Assembly (NCBI RefSeq): GCF_042684365.1
Contig: NZ_JBHULI010000002.1
Location: 283,703 to 347,702 of the forward strand
DNA length: 64,000 bases
Direction of reading: 5' to 3'
Source of the DNA: Gracilimonas halophila
GTDB lineage: Bacteria; Bacteroidota; Rhodothermia; Balneolales; Balneolaceae
The notes under the pieces were generated by a model that was not told the origin of the DNA, did no database searches, and saw only the letters and a list, made by a program, of their open reading frames with translations. Each line of letters begins with the position of its first letter. The stretch's first letter is position 1. Both the position numbers and the translations under genes were made by a program. Positions 35,751-44,852 of the stretch are shown piece after piece.

Positions 35751-37370
35751 CTAATCTGATTTTTTTTGTTTTTGAATTGCTTTCATAACTAACTCGCGAT
35801 AAGACTCTCTCTCCTTATCTCTGTCTTTTCGCAGGTAATCCTGATGTTCTTTTTCGAGCCCCCGTTTCAGGCTGTAACACATGACGAGCAACACAAAAAC
35901 AAAAGGCAAGCCCGTACTGATGGCTCCGGCCTGAAGAGCTCCAAGCCCGCCGCCCAAGAGCAGTACAGCTGCTACAAGACCCTCTGTAGACGCCCAGAAA
36001 ATACGCTGGCCAACAGGGGCGTCAAGTTTGCCGCCACTTGTTAACCCATCGATCACCAATGAGCCTGAGTCAGATGAGGTTACAAAAAAGCTCAACACCA
36101 GGATGATGGCGAGGAATGAAGTGACCATAGACCACGGGAATTGATCAAGTAAGATAAACAGGGAGGTAGTTTGGTCTGCTTCAACGGCGGAGGCAATTTC
36201 AGCGATGCCATTTGTTTCAAGGAAAAGCGCACTTCCTCCAAAACCGCTCATCCATAAGAAAGTAAGCATGGTCGGAACGATCAAAACACCCAATACAAAT
36301 TGTTTAACACTTCGACCCCGTGAAATTCTGGCAATGAACATCCCAACATAAGGTGACCAGGAGATCCACCAGGCCCAATAGAAAACAGTCCATGAAGACA
36401 TAAATGAACCCTCTTCATACGACTGTGTCCAGAAAGAATAGGTTCCAAAATTCTGGGCATAGTGTCCAAGATTTTGAATGAAAGAACTAAGAATATATAA
36501 GGTAGGACCTACCACCAGAATGAAAAGCAGGAAGAGTCCGGCAAGGCGGATGTTGAATTCACTTAAAACCTTTACTCCCTTATCAATACCGAGTACAACA
36601 GAGACTACGGCAATAGCAGTAACTCCGGCTATAATGATGATCTGAAGATTGGTAGTATTTTCAAAGCCAAACACATATTCCATGCCGGCACCTGCTTGTG
36701 CTGCACCTAATCCAAGAGAGGTGGCCAAACCAAAAAGGGTGGCCAATACAGCTAAAATATCGATTACATCTCCAATCCATCCATTGATACGATCGCCCAG
36801 AATCGGGTAGAACACAGATCGGAAAGAAAGAGGCAGATCGCGGTTGAATGCAAAAAATGCCAATGCTAATGCTACGATAGCATAGATAGCCCATGCATGA
36901 AGTCCCCAATGCAGAAAGGTAACGCCCATCGCATCCCGGATAGCCTCAGTAGATCCAACCTCGGCATGTGGTGGTGAAATTAAATGCCACATTGGTTCGG
37001 CCACAGCATAGAACATAAGCCCGATTCCCATTCCCGCACTAAATAACATGGCAAACCAAGCCATTGTACTAAAGTCAGGTTCTGCGTCTTTTCCACCTAA
37101 GCGGATGTCACCATATTTACTGAAAGCAAAATAAAGTGCAAAACCAATGAAAATGTTAACAGCACCGACAAATAACCAACTGGCAGCATCAGTGATACCC
37201 ACCCTAACGGAGTTGAATGCCTCGTTAGCAGCGTCACCGGCCCAGATCACCCCAACTATCAAAGCTGTGATCAAAATAACGGAAGGCCAGAATACCGGTT
37301 TGTGAATGTCGAAATATTTATTGATCCCCGTTTTCTCACCCGGGTCTTTTTCTTCTCCTCTTATTGCCAT
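35751..37370 (-). CDS. BCCT-family (betaine/carnitine/choline) transporter
   Basis: A 539-residue carrier with twelve hydrophobic helices. The glycine-rich stretch GMGIGLMFYAVAEPMWH lies near 115-131, and the signature WAWWISWSPYVGMFIARISR around 335 contains the Trp residues of the substrate box. The C-terminal tail of about 40 residues is charged, as in osmosensing members. Transport is probably Na+-coupled uptake of glycine betaine or choline for osmoprotection, fitting a saline habitat. The Usp gene follows directly, making a two-gene unit. Confidence 0.95.
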   Translation of the reverse strand: MAIRGEEKDPGEKTGINKYFDIHKPVFWPSVILITALIVGVIWAGDAANEAFNSVRVGITDAASWLFVGAVNIFIGFALYFAFSKYGDIRLGGKDAEPDFSTMAWFAMLFSAGMGIGLMFYAVAEPMWHLISPPHAEVGSTEAIRDAMGVTFLHWGLHAWAIYAIVALALAFFAFNRDLPLSFRSVFYPILGDRINGWIGDVIDILAVLATLFGLATSLGLGAAQAGAGMEYVFGFENTTNLQIIIIAGVTAIAVVSVVLGIDKGVKVLSEFNIRLAGLFLLFILVVGPTLYILSSFIQNLGHYAQNFGTYSFWTQSYEEGSFMSSWTVFYWAWWISWSPYVGMFIARISRGRSVKQFVLGVLIVPTMLTFLWMSGFGGSALFLETNGIAEIASAVEADQTTSLFILLDQFPWSMVTSFLAIILVLSFFVTSSDSGSLVIDGLTSGGKLDAPVGQRIFWASTEGLVAAVLLLGGGLGALQAGAISTGLPFVFVLLVMCYSLKRGLEKEHQDYLRKDRDKERESYRELVMKAIQKQKKSD

Positions 37371-37713
37371 GTTGGTAAATTTGGAAAGTTAGAATTAACT
37401 CAATAATTGCCGAAAGCGGGGCAAAATGTCGTAAGGAGAGCGAGAATTCTGAGGAATGGAATTGCTCAGATTTATAGTGAAGAAATGCTCCTGAATTTGA
37501 TTATTCATCGGCCTCATGTACTCCTTATAGAAATTAACTAATGCTGAAAAGGTCAGCTTATTGAAATAACTGATAATTATAAAGTAATACAGCGTCCAAT
37601 AATTCCATATAGGGTATATAAAATGCAGATGAGTATCAAATAATTGATATTGAAGTTTAAATAATGATATGCTTTATGCTTAAGTATAAATATAATAATC
37701 AAATACACAGGTT
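37371..37713. other. AT-rich intergenic region upstream of the BCCT gene
   Basis: This 343-bp gap lies between the BCCT start and the fadJ stop, both on the minus strand. It becomes very AT-rich toward fadJ. I see no open frame, hairpin terminator or repeat in it. It presumably carries the BCCT promoter, which would respond to salt if the gene is osmoregulated. Confidence 0.5.
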
Positions 37714-39825
37714 TTAATAAAATTTCTTCCCATCCGTAGCATACTCACTTAAAATTTTGGCAGGTTTAAATCTTGGTCCATGTGCTTCAGTGAATTCATT
37801 TAGTTTATCTAAAACGTTTTGGACCCCGGTTTGATCGATGTAGCGGAAAGGTCCTCCAAGAAATGGAGGGAATCCAAGTCCTAAGATAGCCCCAAGGTCG
37901 CCATCTTCCGGAGATTTCAAAATACCTTCTTGCAGGCACCAGGCCGCTTCGTTGATCATGGTCAGCGCCATGCGGAGCTGTGCTGTTTCTTTATCGGGAT
38001 TATTTCGACTGGAGCCGCCGAAATGTTCGTAGATCTCCGTGTTGACTTCCTTCTTCTTGCCGGAAGCATATTTATACATTCCACGTTTATTTTTTCGGCC
38101 TTTGTAACCGGCATCAAGTAACTCCTGTGCACGATTGGAAGTATCCACCCCGCGCTCGGCAAACATGGCCGACATGGTTTCGGCTACATGCGCTCCCACA
38201 TCAATCCCCACTTCATCAAAAAGTGCCATGGGTCCCACCGGGAATCCCCAGTCTTTCATGATCTTATCGAGAAACTCAATGGAAGCCCCTTCCTCCAACA
38301 ATTTGAGAGCTTCATTCATATAAGGAGCTAAAATTCGTGTGGTGTAGAAACCCGGTCCGTCTTTCACCACGATCACATTCTTCCCCTGATTCACCCCAAC
38401 CTGAAATGCGGTTTGTGTTACCCAATCTGCGGTTTGGTCGGTTGTGATGATTTCAAGCAATGGCATTTTCTGAACCGGTGAGAAGTAATGCATCCCAATT
38501 ACGTTTTCGGGTCGTTTTGCACCTTTTGCAATTTCTGAGATAGGCAGTGAGGAGGTGTTGGATGCAAAAATGCAGTCGTCATCGGAAGCAAATTCAACTT
38601 GCTCTACAATGGTACGCTTCAGTTCCAGGTCTTCGAAGACGGCCTCGATAACCAGGTCGACAGAACCAAAGCCATCATATGAATCAACTCCTGTGACTTT
38701 ACTGGCCATTTTATCCCGCTCAAATTCTGAGATGATTCTTTTTTGGGCTTTTTCATTAAGCGATTTCCAGATCTCTTTTTCGCCCTGTGCAGCCTGGTCA
38801 ATAGTTTGATCTTTCAATAGTACGTTATAGTCCCCTTTATCTATGCTTACCTCAGCTATTCCTGAGCCCATCAATCCTGCTCCCAGAACTGCCAACTTTT
38901 TAACCGGTCTTAGCAGGTCAGGATTAGGCACTTTCTTGGAGGCATTCATTCCGAAAAACAGATCTACTAAATTCCTGGATTCCTGAGTAGCTCCCAACTC
39001 GCCAAATAGTACCGTCTCGTTTTCAAGTCCTTTTTCAAGTCCATGCTTATATCCGTATTCCACAGCGTCAATGATCTTTGGCGGAGCCGGGTAATTTCCT
39101 TTGGTTTGTGAAATAGTTTTCTTTCTTGCCTGGGAGAAGATGATCTTTCGCCCGATCGGGTTACCTTCAAGCAGTTTCTCCACCAAAGACCGCTTATCTT
39201 TTCGGTTGAACTTTCCCTCTGCGATCTTATGAACTGCTTTTATCGCGGCGGACTCAATGGCATCTTTATGAGTCACTTCATCCACCAGTCCCATTTTTCG
39301 TGCCTGACGGGTATAGATATTTTTCCCTTGCAACATATAGGTCAGCGACTTCTGGATACCGATGGTTCGGGGTAGTCTTTGTGTTCCTCCGGTTCCGGGA
39401 AGTAATCCCAGTTTAACTTCCGGAAGAGCAAATATCGTTTTTGAGCTATCCGAGCAAACCCGATAATGACATGCTAAAGAAAGTTCGAGCCCTCCCCCCA
39501 TACAACTCCCATGAACGGCTACGGCAATAGGTTTTGGAAAATCTGCAATCCGATTCAGGATCTTATGTCCGTTTTTACTGAGCTGTTCAATTTCTTCAGC
39601 CGTATCCCGCTCCTGAAACATATCGATATCAGCCCCGGCAATGAAGTTATCCTTTTTACCTGAGATCAGGACAGCTCCTTTCAGTTTGTCATTCGATTCC
39701 AACTCATCCAGGAAAGAAGAAAATTCATCCATCATGGATTCATTCAGCTTGTTCACCTTCTCACCGGGAAGATCGAGGGTGATAATGGCGACGGAATTCT
39801 TATGGGTGATGTTTAGGTAGCTCAT
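37714..39825 (-). CDS. fadJ: Bifunctional enoyl-CoA hydratase / 3-hydroxyacyl-CoA dehydrogenase
   Basis: A 703-residue multifunctional beta-oxidation enzyme. The N-terminal crotonase part has FIAGADIDMF and HGSCMGGGLELSLACHYR, with the Glu pair in LPEVKLGLLPGTGGTQRLPR. The NAD-binding domain starts at VLGAGLMGSGIAEVS (near 315), and SNTSSLPI plus GMHYFSPVQKMPLLEI carry the dehydrogenase site. It forms an operon with fadI 75 bp upstream, separated by a perfect 44-bp palindrome. With fadI it would process acyl-CoA chains to acetyl-CoA. Confidence 0.95.
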   Translation of the reverse strand: MSYLNITHKNSVAIITLDLPGEKVNKLNESMMDEFSSFLDELESNDKLKGAVLISGKKDNFIAGADIDMFQERDTAEEIEQLSKNGHKILNRIADFPKPIAVAVHGSCMGGGLELSLACHYRVCSDSSKTIFALPEVKLGLLPGTGGTQRLPRTIGIQKSLTYMLQGKNIYTRQARKMGLVDEVTHKDAIESAAIKAVHKIAEGKFNRKDKRSLVEKLLEGNPIGRKIIFSQARKKTISQTKGNYPAPPKIIDAVEYGYKHGLEKGLENETVLFGELGATQESRNLVDLFFGMNASKKVPNPDLLRPVKKLAVLGAGLMGSGIAEVSIDKGDYNVLLKDQTIDQAAQGEKEIWKSLNEKAQKRIISEFERDKMASKVTGVDSYDGFGSVDLVIEAVFEDLELKRTIVEQVEFASDDDCIFASNTSSLPISEIAKGAKRPENVIGMHYFSPVQKMPLLEIITTDQTADWVTQTAFQVGVNQGKNVIVVKDGPGFYTTRILAPYMNEALKLLEEGASIEFLDKIMKDWGFPVGPMALFDEVGIDVGAHVAETMSAMFAERGVDTSNRAQELLDAGYKGRKNKRGMYKYASGKKKEVNTEIYEHFGGSSRNNPDKETAQLRMALTMINEAAWCLQEGILKSPEDGDLGAILGLGFPPFLGGPFRYIDQTGVQNVLDKLNEFTEAHGPRFKPAKILSEYATDGKKFY

Positions 39826-39844
39826 GGTGTGTGTTTATAAATTA

Positions 39845-39888
39845 ACCCTTCGGTAGAAACGCGATGCATCGCGTTTCTACCGAAGGGT
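39845..39888. repeat. Perfect 44-bp palindrome between fadI and fadJ
   Basis: The first 22 bases (ACCCTTCGGTAGAAACGCGA then TG) are the exact reverse complement of the last 22, with no spacer. It could fold into a long hairpin in mRNA or a cruciform in DNA. There is no clear T tract on the minus strand. Its core GCGATGCATCGC and the GTAGAAACGCGAT arms look like a dispersed repeat family in other bacteria, but no second copy is in this window. Confidence 0.85.
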
Positions 39889-39900
39889 GGAAAATTTTGA

Positions 39901-41205
39901 TTAACTAGAATACCGCTCCAACACAATCGCATGTCCCTGGCCTCCTGCTGCACAGGCGGAAACGAGGGCATATTTTCCATCTTCACGGATCAATCGGTTA
40001 GCGGCTGTGGTAACAAGCCGAACGCCGGTGGCTCCGAATGGATGCCCTAAAGAAAGGGAGCCGCCCAGCGTATTCAGCTTATCCATGGGTATCTCACCAA
40101 CTTTCTTATCCTTGCCCAGTGATTCCTTTGCAAAGGTATCAGAATCCAGGGCGGCCAAAACAGAGAGCACTTGTCCTGCGAAGGCCTCGTGCAATTCGAT
40201 CACATCCATGTCTTCCAATGAGAGCTTCATGGCATCCAGAACTTTGGGTATGGCATAGGCCGGGCCAAGCAATAATTCTTCACCGGGATCCTGAGCCACG
40301 AAATTATATTCACGAATATAAGCTTTGGGTTTCAGTCCCAATTTCAAAGCTGTTTGCTCTTCCATAATAAAGCTGGCGGAGGCGCCGTCTGTTAAAAAGG
40401 AAGAATTACCGGCAGTAACAGTTCCGTGAGGTTTGATAAAAGCGGGACGAAGCTTACTTAGTTTCTCCATCGAAGTGTCTTCGCGAAAACCGTTATCGTG
40501 TTTAACCACATCAAATTCAGGAGGGAGTTTGGCGGGGATAAGTTCGTCATCCAGTAGCCCTTCATTCGTCGCTTTGGCAGCCAGATGGTGAGAACGCATG
40601 GCATATTCATCTTGATCTTCCCGTGAGATCCCAAACCGTGCGGCCATTCGGTCGGCACTCTCACCCATAACTTCACCTGTTGAAAATTCTTCAATAGCCG
40701 GCAACTCCGGAAGAAGATCTTTGAATCCCAATCCCTTGAAAAACTTCAGAAAATCGAGCGGTGATTTATATTTTCGGGCTTCCAATACTTTTTGTCGGAA
40801 TTTCTTTTTGAAGCGAACCGGGATGTCGGACATGGTCTCGGTTCCGCCTGCCAAAATGATCTTTGCTTGTCCTGAGCGGATCAGGTCAACGCCACTTGCA
40901 ATAGCCTGGTTGGAAGAAATACACGCCATGGTGGTGGTGAAAGCAGGAACAGAATTTGGGATGCCTGCACCGAGCGCACTTTCGCGTGCTACGTTGCTGG
41001 TTTTCACTTCCTGAATGACTGTTCCCATGATCACCCGATCAATATCAGCGGGATCAATAGGATTTCGGGCAAGTAATCCTTCGATGGCCATACGCCCCAG
41101 ATCATAGGCCATCAGATCATTATAGTTAGTAGAAGAGCGCTGGAAGGGTATTCGGCATCCATCAACAAGAACAGCTTTTGGAGAGTTATCTTGGCTTGTA
41201 TCCAT
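39901..41205 (-). CDS. fadI: Acetyl-CoA C-acyltransferase (3-ketoacyl-CoA thiolase)
   Basis: A 434-residue thiolase. The nucleophile Cys is in TTMACISSNQAIASG (near 92), the His in LGHPFGATG (near 388), and the second Cys in VSACAAGGQGHAIVLER near the end. The start is ATG 41205; the frame also opens with a TTG two codons earlier. Length and sequence fit the FadI/trifunctional-beta group, which works with a FadJ-like partner, and fadJ follows. No FadR- or TetR-type regulator gene lies nearby. Confidence 0.94.
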   Translation of the reverse strand: MDTSQDNSPKAVLVDGCRIPFQRSSTNYNDLMAYDLGRMAIEGLLARNPIDPADIDRVIMGTVIQEVKTSNVARESALGAGIPNSVPAFTTTMACISSNQAIASGVDLIRSGQAKIILAGGTETMSDIPVRFKKKFRQKVLEARKYKSPLDFLKFFKGLGFKDLLPELPAIEEFSTGEVMGESADRMAARFGISREDQDEYAMRSHHLAAKATNEGLLDDELIPAKLPPEFDVVKHDNGFREDTSMEKLSKLRPAFIKPHGTVTAGNSSFLTDGASASFIMEEQTALKLGLKPKAYIREYNFVAQDPGEELLLGPAYAIPKVLDAMKLSLEDMDVIELHEAFAGQVLSVLAALDSDTFAKESLGKDKKVGEIPMDKLNTLGGSLSLGHPFGATGVRLVTTAANRLIREDGKYALVSACAAGGQGHAIVLERYSS

Positions 41206-41334
41206 AATCAATTTGGGTGAATAAATTGTTCAGTAAGGGCATATTACGATGTGCCCTTACTGAAATTAAAACACTAAAACTCACTCGTAAGTTAACAGTG
41301 TTAACTAATAAATCAAGCTGTATGATTATTTTTC

Positions 41335-41365
41335 TTTGTCTGCGTTTGAAATGTTCTTATATTTG
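41335..41365 (+). promoter_or_regulatory. Bacteroidetes-type promoter for tRNA-Val
   Basis: TTTG (41335-41338), 19 bases, then TATATTTG (41358-41365), an exact fit to the TTTG-N19-TAnnTTTG form, with the tRNA starting 18 bases further on. Spacing and position agree closely with the tRNA-Leu promoter at 10259-10294. Confidence 0.65.
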
Positions 41366-41383
41366 TCGCCCTTCAAGCAAGTC

Positions 41384-41458
41384 GGGCAATTAGCTCAGTT
41401 GGTTCAGAGCACCTCGTTTACACCGAGGGGGTCGGGGGTTCGAGTCCCTCATTGCCCA
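41384..41458 (+). tRNA. tRNA-Val (anticodon UAC)
   Basis: A 75-nt tRNA with acceptor stem GGGCAAT/ATTGCCC, D arm GCTCAGTTGGTTCAGAGC, anticodon stem CCTCG/CGAGG around the loop TTTACAC (anticodon TAC), and T arm GGGGGTTCGAGTCCCTC. A73 is followed by CCA at 41459-41461, so CCA is encoded, unlike the Leu tRNA in this window. Confidence 0.96.
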
Positions 41459-41465
41459 CCACTAC

Positions 41466-41510
41466 AAACCCTTTGTTTAACTTTATTTAGAGTAGAGCAG
41501 AGGGTTTTTT
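41466..41510 (+). terminator. Possible terminator after tRNA-Val
   Basis: AAACCCT (41466-41472) pairs with AGGGTTT (41501-41507), leading into six T residues. The loop is 28 nt, longer than usual, so this is a moderate call resting on position just after the tRNA. Confidence 0.4.
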
Positions 41511-41635
41511 ATTTCTATGATTTGGGGTCAAAATGTCAATAAGGAAAACTGAGTATTTGAGTTACTACCTGTTGAGCTCACAATTTAGGTTGACGGATTT
41601 AAAGAAGCATATCTTTTCATAAAACATTCAGTCAA

Positions 41636-42139
41636 TTACCTCTCCTCTTTAATAGCAAAACCTCTAACTGTAACACTTGACCAAGTCAATCCTTCTGTAA
41701 ATAACTGATAATCGAATCTAAGATTTACTACAGCATTGGCACCCCAACTTGAAGTAAGTTCGTACATTTCTTCCAAGATTGAATCCGTTTCGAATTGTTC
41801 AATTAGATAGTATTCAACTACTCCGTTATAGCTACTCTTGTTAACTTTAAATTCTTTCCCATCAATTTCATAAGTATTACTGGAAGAATTTATTTGAATA
41901 GTCATGGCCCTATTATATTGATTAAGATCTATTTCCCTAATTTCAGGGTAAAATTCCACTTCAACTATACCAATGGATTCATATTTCCCTGATGGTTTTT
42001 CTGGTGTAAATTTAAACCCATTTCTGGTATACTCTCTGAAATCTATCCCTTTATAATCGTAACCACCCTCTTGTGTTAAATCTATTGTGGTACTACATCC
42101 CGAAAAAAGAATAATTGCTATAACTACTAAAAGTCTCAT
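41636..42139 (-). CDS. Hypothetical lipoprotein
   Basis: A 167-residue protein starting at ATG 42139 with a lipoprotein signal (MRLLVVIAIILFSGC, lipobox Cys15). The frame runs further upstream, but those 22 residues would bury the signal. The mature part is beta-rich with GGYDYKGIDFREYTRNGFKF and a C-terminal SSWGANAVVNLRFDYQLF, a pattern reminiscent of small heavy-metal-binding-like YbjQ or LPS-assembly folds. I do not assign it. It diverges from the beta-propeller lipoprotein at 42223. Confidence 0.7.
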   Translation of the reverse strand: MRLLVVIAIILFSGCSTTIDLTQEGGYDYKGIDFREYTRNGFKFTPEKPSGKYESIGIVEVEFYPEIREIDLNQYNRAMTIQINSSSNTYEIDGKEFKVNKSSYNGVVEYYLIEQFETDSILEEMYELTSSWGANAVVNLRFDYQLFTEGLTWSSVTVRGFAIKEER

Positions 42140-42222
42140 TGATCGATCTCTAAGTTTATGTTCTCTTGTAATATACTTTAGATAGCCAAACAAATTGCTC
42201 ATCATTTTTTTAGCTTGTTAGA

Positions 42223-43365
42223 ATGAGATCATTATTTAAAGCAATGCTTTGTGCCATCTTGTTATTACTAACAGCAGGATGTCAGCAAGAACAAGAGCTT
42301 TCAAAACAAATTTCCGAAGCCCAAAAATTTAACCTTGATGAAGCGGCTCCTGCTGAATTAATAAGAGACAGGGATTTTTTAGTAGGGTCCATGAAAACCG
42401 TTAACAACATCGGTGCCATGGCTGTGGATGAGGAGGAAACAGTTTATGTGGTTGATGAGCTTAGAAAAAAGATCGAGGTTTTTGACGGTTCAGGAAATAA
42501 TATGGGCAGTTTGGGAAGAATAGGCAGAGATCCGGGAGATTTTCAAAACCCAACCTATCTGAAAGTAAAGGGGCAGAGTTTATATGCTTATGATCAAAAT
42601 TTATTCAGAACCTATAGGTACAGCCTCCCCGGCTTAGAGCTGGAAGATGTAACAGAATTGGAATTTACCGCTCGCTCGCTGGGAGTGGATTCTCTGAGTG
42701 AGGCCAGGCCTTTTGCATTTGAGGTCCTGAATGATGGTAATTTTCTTGTGGCCTTTCAGAGGGTCAATACTCCACAGGACAGGCAGCTGGTGTATTATAA
42801 AGTAGATCCTGAAGGAAAGATCATCTCAGATCAATTGCTGGCATTCAAAAATAGAAGCCTTTATGTGGATGAAGCTGTTAATCCTCCGTTGATCATCATG
42901 CTGCCTTATGAGCCGGAAACCCTCACGGCAACAGATTCCAATGGCCGGATCTATTCCGCATATTCAGATCACTTTTTGATTCATGTAGCCGACAGTTCCG
43001 GAACAAATATCGGATCCCGCTATTACCCTTTTGAAAAATATAACCTGATCAGGTCGGATGCTATTGACCTCTACAGGGATACCCATCGGCGGAGGGCTAT
43101 TCGTCGGGCAAGTCTTCCTGCAACATGGCCGGCATTGGCAGCTATGAAAATAGATGATAAGGTTCGTCTTTGGATTGCTACCATTATCCCGGATCTAACC
43201 CAATATCGCTGGTTCATCCTTGCTCCCGGTGGCGAGCCCCTCGCAACTTTTGATCTGCCCCGGAATAGCAAGATCATGCTTATCAAAGATGGATATGTCT
43301 ACACAAAAGCTTTTAATTCAAGAAAGTATTCCGATGAAGTACTTAGATATCAAATAAATTATTAG
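42223..43365 (+). CDS. 6-bladed beta-propeller lipoprotein
   Basis: A 380-residue lipoprotein (signal MRSLFKAMLCAILLLLTAGC, Cys20). Blade-like repeats include AMAVDEEETVYVVDELRKKI, then EVFDGSGNNMGSLGRIGRDP and the GDFQNPTYLKVKG turn, the NHL-like layout of Bacteroidota six-bladed propellers. These are surface or periplasmic binding proteins of unknown ligand. A PSpo-type catalytic residue set is not evident. It is transcribed alone; the divergent start region to the neighbouring lipoprotein is short (83 bp). Confidence 0.82.
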   Translation: MRSLFKAMLCAILLLLTAGCQQEQELSKQISEAQKFNLDEAAPAELIRDRDFLVGSMKTVNNIGAMAVDEEETVYVVDELRKKIEVFDGSGNNMGSLGRIGRDPGDFQNPTYLKVKGQSLYAYDQNLFRTYRYSLPGLELEDVTELEFTARSLGVDSLSEARPFAFEVLNDGNFLVAFQRVNTPQDRQLVYYKVDPEGKIISDQLLAFKNRSLYVDEAVNPPLIIMLPYEPETLTATDSNGRIYSAYSDHFLIHVADSSGTNIGSRYYPFEKYNLIRSDAIDLYRDTHRRRAIRRASLPATWPALAAMKIDDKVRLWIATIIPDLTQYRWFILAPGGEPLATFDLPRNSKIMLIKDGYVYTKAFNSRKYSDEVLRYQINY

Positions 43366-43496
43366 TTTTGAGCGATGGTTTTATGCCGTCTGATTAACAT
43401 ATTTATTTTACAATGATTAAGTTATTAATTCAAGACATATAAAATAATATTCATATATTTATTTATAATTATTAGCAGATAAAAAGAAAAAAGGTA

Positions 43497-43748
43497 ATGG
43501 ACATTAAATTCGTAAAACGCTCCACAGTAAAATCTTCCAAAAAAAGAACCTCAAAATTTAAACCACTTCTTGAAGCCATTGAAAAACTAAAACCGGGCGG
43601 ACAGGCTGTTGAGGTAAGTTATAGCAATGAAAAGAACATCAATTCTATGCGTACGGCCGTGTATCAGTTTGGGAAGCAAAATGATTTCAAAGTAAAAAGT
43701 CGAAGAGACGCTGATAACAAAAAGATCTACTTCTACCGGGATAAGTAG
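43497..43748 (+). CDS. Small basic hypothetical protein
   Basis: An 83-residue, lysine-rich protein with an AAAAAGG box just upstream of its ATG. Residues 1-20 (VKRSTVKSSKKRTSKFKPLL) are strongly basic; the rest predicts an alpha/beta fold with AIEKLKPGGQAVEVSYSNEK and SMRTAVYQFGKQNDFKVKSR. This looks like a small nucleic-acid-binding protein, but I do not recognise a family. It stands alone between the propeller gene and a repeat region. Confidence 0.65.
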   Translation: MDIKFVKRSTVKSSKKRTSKFKPLLEAIEKLKPGGQAVEVSYSNEKNINSMRTAVYQFGKQNDFKVKSRRDADNKKIYFYRDK

Positions 43749-43772
43749 AAGGTAATTAATATCTTGCCTATG

Positions 43773-43960
43773 GCAGCAGGCACCTCCCTCGAGGGAGGAA
43801 TTTTCGTGGTGGTTTTAATTTTTTGATTCCTGATTAGCAACTCTCTCAAATTCAACAATGGAAAGTCTCCCCTTGAGGGGAGATCAATTCAAAAAGCTGT
43901 TCCTTTTTGAATTTCGTGGGGTGCTGTGACCAAAGCCTCATTTGCTTTCACTGCAATCTC
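43773..43960. repeat. CCTCCCTCGAGGGAGG and CTCCCCTTGAGGGGAG elements
   Basis: The gap after the small basic gene holds a short palindrome near 43783-43798 and a longer unit from 43864 (CTCCCCTTGAGGGGAGATCA, then AATTC...GTTCC...GAATTTCGTGGGGTG, then CCAAAGCCTCATTTGCTTTC). The second unit recurs at 48327-48400 and its tail at 61622-61660, so it is a dispersed element. Confidence 0.7.
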
Positions 43961-43989
43961 ACTTTATAAGATCAAGCAAATAAAATCCC

Positions 43990-44733
43990 TTACTCTTCTA
44001 CCCCGGCCCAAACTAAATACTTATTACGGATCTCAGTTATATGCTGATCGATGGTTTCCTTTTCCCAGTCAGAGGTATCGATGGGAGGGTGGATATGTGC
44101 ATTTATAGTTCCGCTTTTGGAAAGTAACGATCCGCCTAAGCTCAATTCCTGATTGCCATCGAAATAAATGGGGACGATAGGAAATCCAAGGTCGATGGCC
44201 ATATGAAAAGCTCCCTTTTTGAAAGGCCCGATCACCCCGGGATGTTTTCTTGAGCCTTCCGGAGCAACCATGATGGATAGATTATCACGACGCAGACGAT
44301 CATAGGTATTCTGCAATTTCGCGATCGCTTTTTTACTCTTTTTACGCTGAATAAAAACCTGACCTGTAAGATGACCCACTATAAAAAAAAGGGGATTGTA
44401 CTGCAGTTCCCACTTCGCTACAAAACGGATATGAGGTAACCCAAGTGCGATCATTGTAACAAGATCGAGGGTAGAACTGTGATTAATGGTATAGATCACA
44501 GAACCTTTGACGGGTTCGCCATGTTGAATTACATTGAATTTAATTCCGAGCGTCCACAGCACGGGATAGGCAATGAAGGGGCCGAAGTTCTCCACGACAT
44601 AGTTTGTGGCTTTACCAAAAGACAAGATCAAAAGAATAGCGATCATTGGAGTGGAAATAGCAAACATCAGAAAGAAGACCACTAACGCTAAAATGCTTCG
44701 GATGTATTCAACGGGTGTAAGTGATGATGCCAT
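43990..44733 (-). CDS. 1-acyl-sn-glycerol-3-phosphate acyltransferase (PlsC-like)
   Basis: A 247-residue membrane-bound acyltransferase. The start is taken at ATG 44733; the frame also opens with a TTG 45 bases upstream. An N-terminal helix (VFFLMFAISTPMIAILLILS) anchors it. The catalytic HX4D motif is in NHSSTLDLVTM (about 85-95), and the glycerol-phosphate region is APEGSRKHPGVIGPFKKGAF. It would acylate lysophosphatidate to phosphatidate. It is read alone on the minus strand and diverges from the YheT-like gene 120 bp away. Confidence 0.92.
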   Translation of the reverse strand: MASSLTPVEYIRSILALVVFFLMFAISTPMIAILLILSFGKATNYVVENFGPFIAYPVLWTLGIKFNVIQHGEPVKGSVIYTINHSSTLDLVTMIALGLPHIRFVAKWELQYNPLFFIVGHLTGQVFIQRKKSKKAIAKLQNTYDRLRRDNLSIMVAPEGSRKHPGVIGPFKKGAFHMAIDLGFPIVPIYFDGNQELSLGGSLLSKSGTINAHIHPPIDTSDWEKETIDQHITEIRNKYLVWAGVEE

Positions 44734-44852
44734 TTCTTTTGATAAGTTATTTTTTGAAACCGAATATAAAGGAAGCAACGGTTCGCTGAAAACCTAAAAT
44801 GGATTGGCAGCTCAATTCTGTATAGCTTTGTCCGGCATAAATTTTTTTATAA

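Noticed and set aside
41384..41461. tRNA-Val as an integration site
   Set aside because: No second copy of the tRNA end and no integrase gene are in the window; the neighbours look chromosomal.
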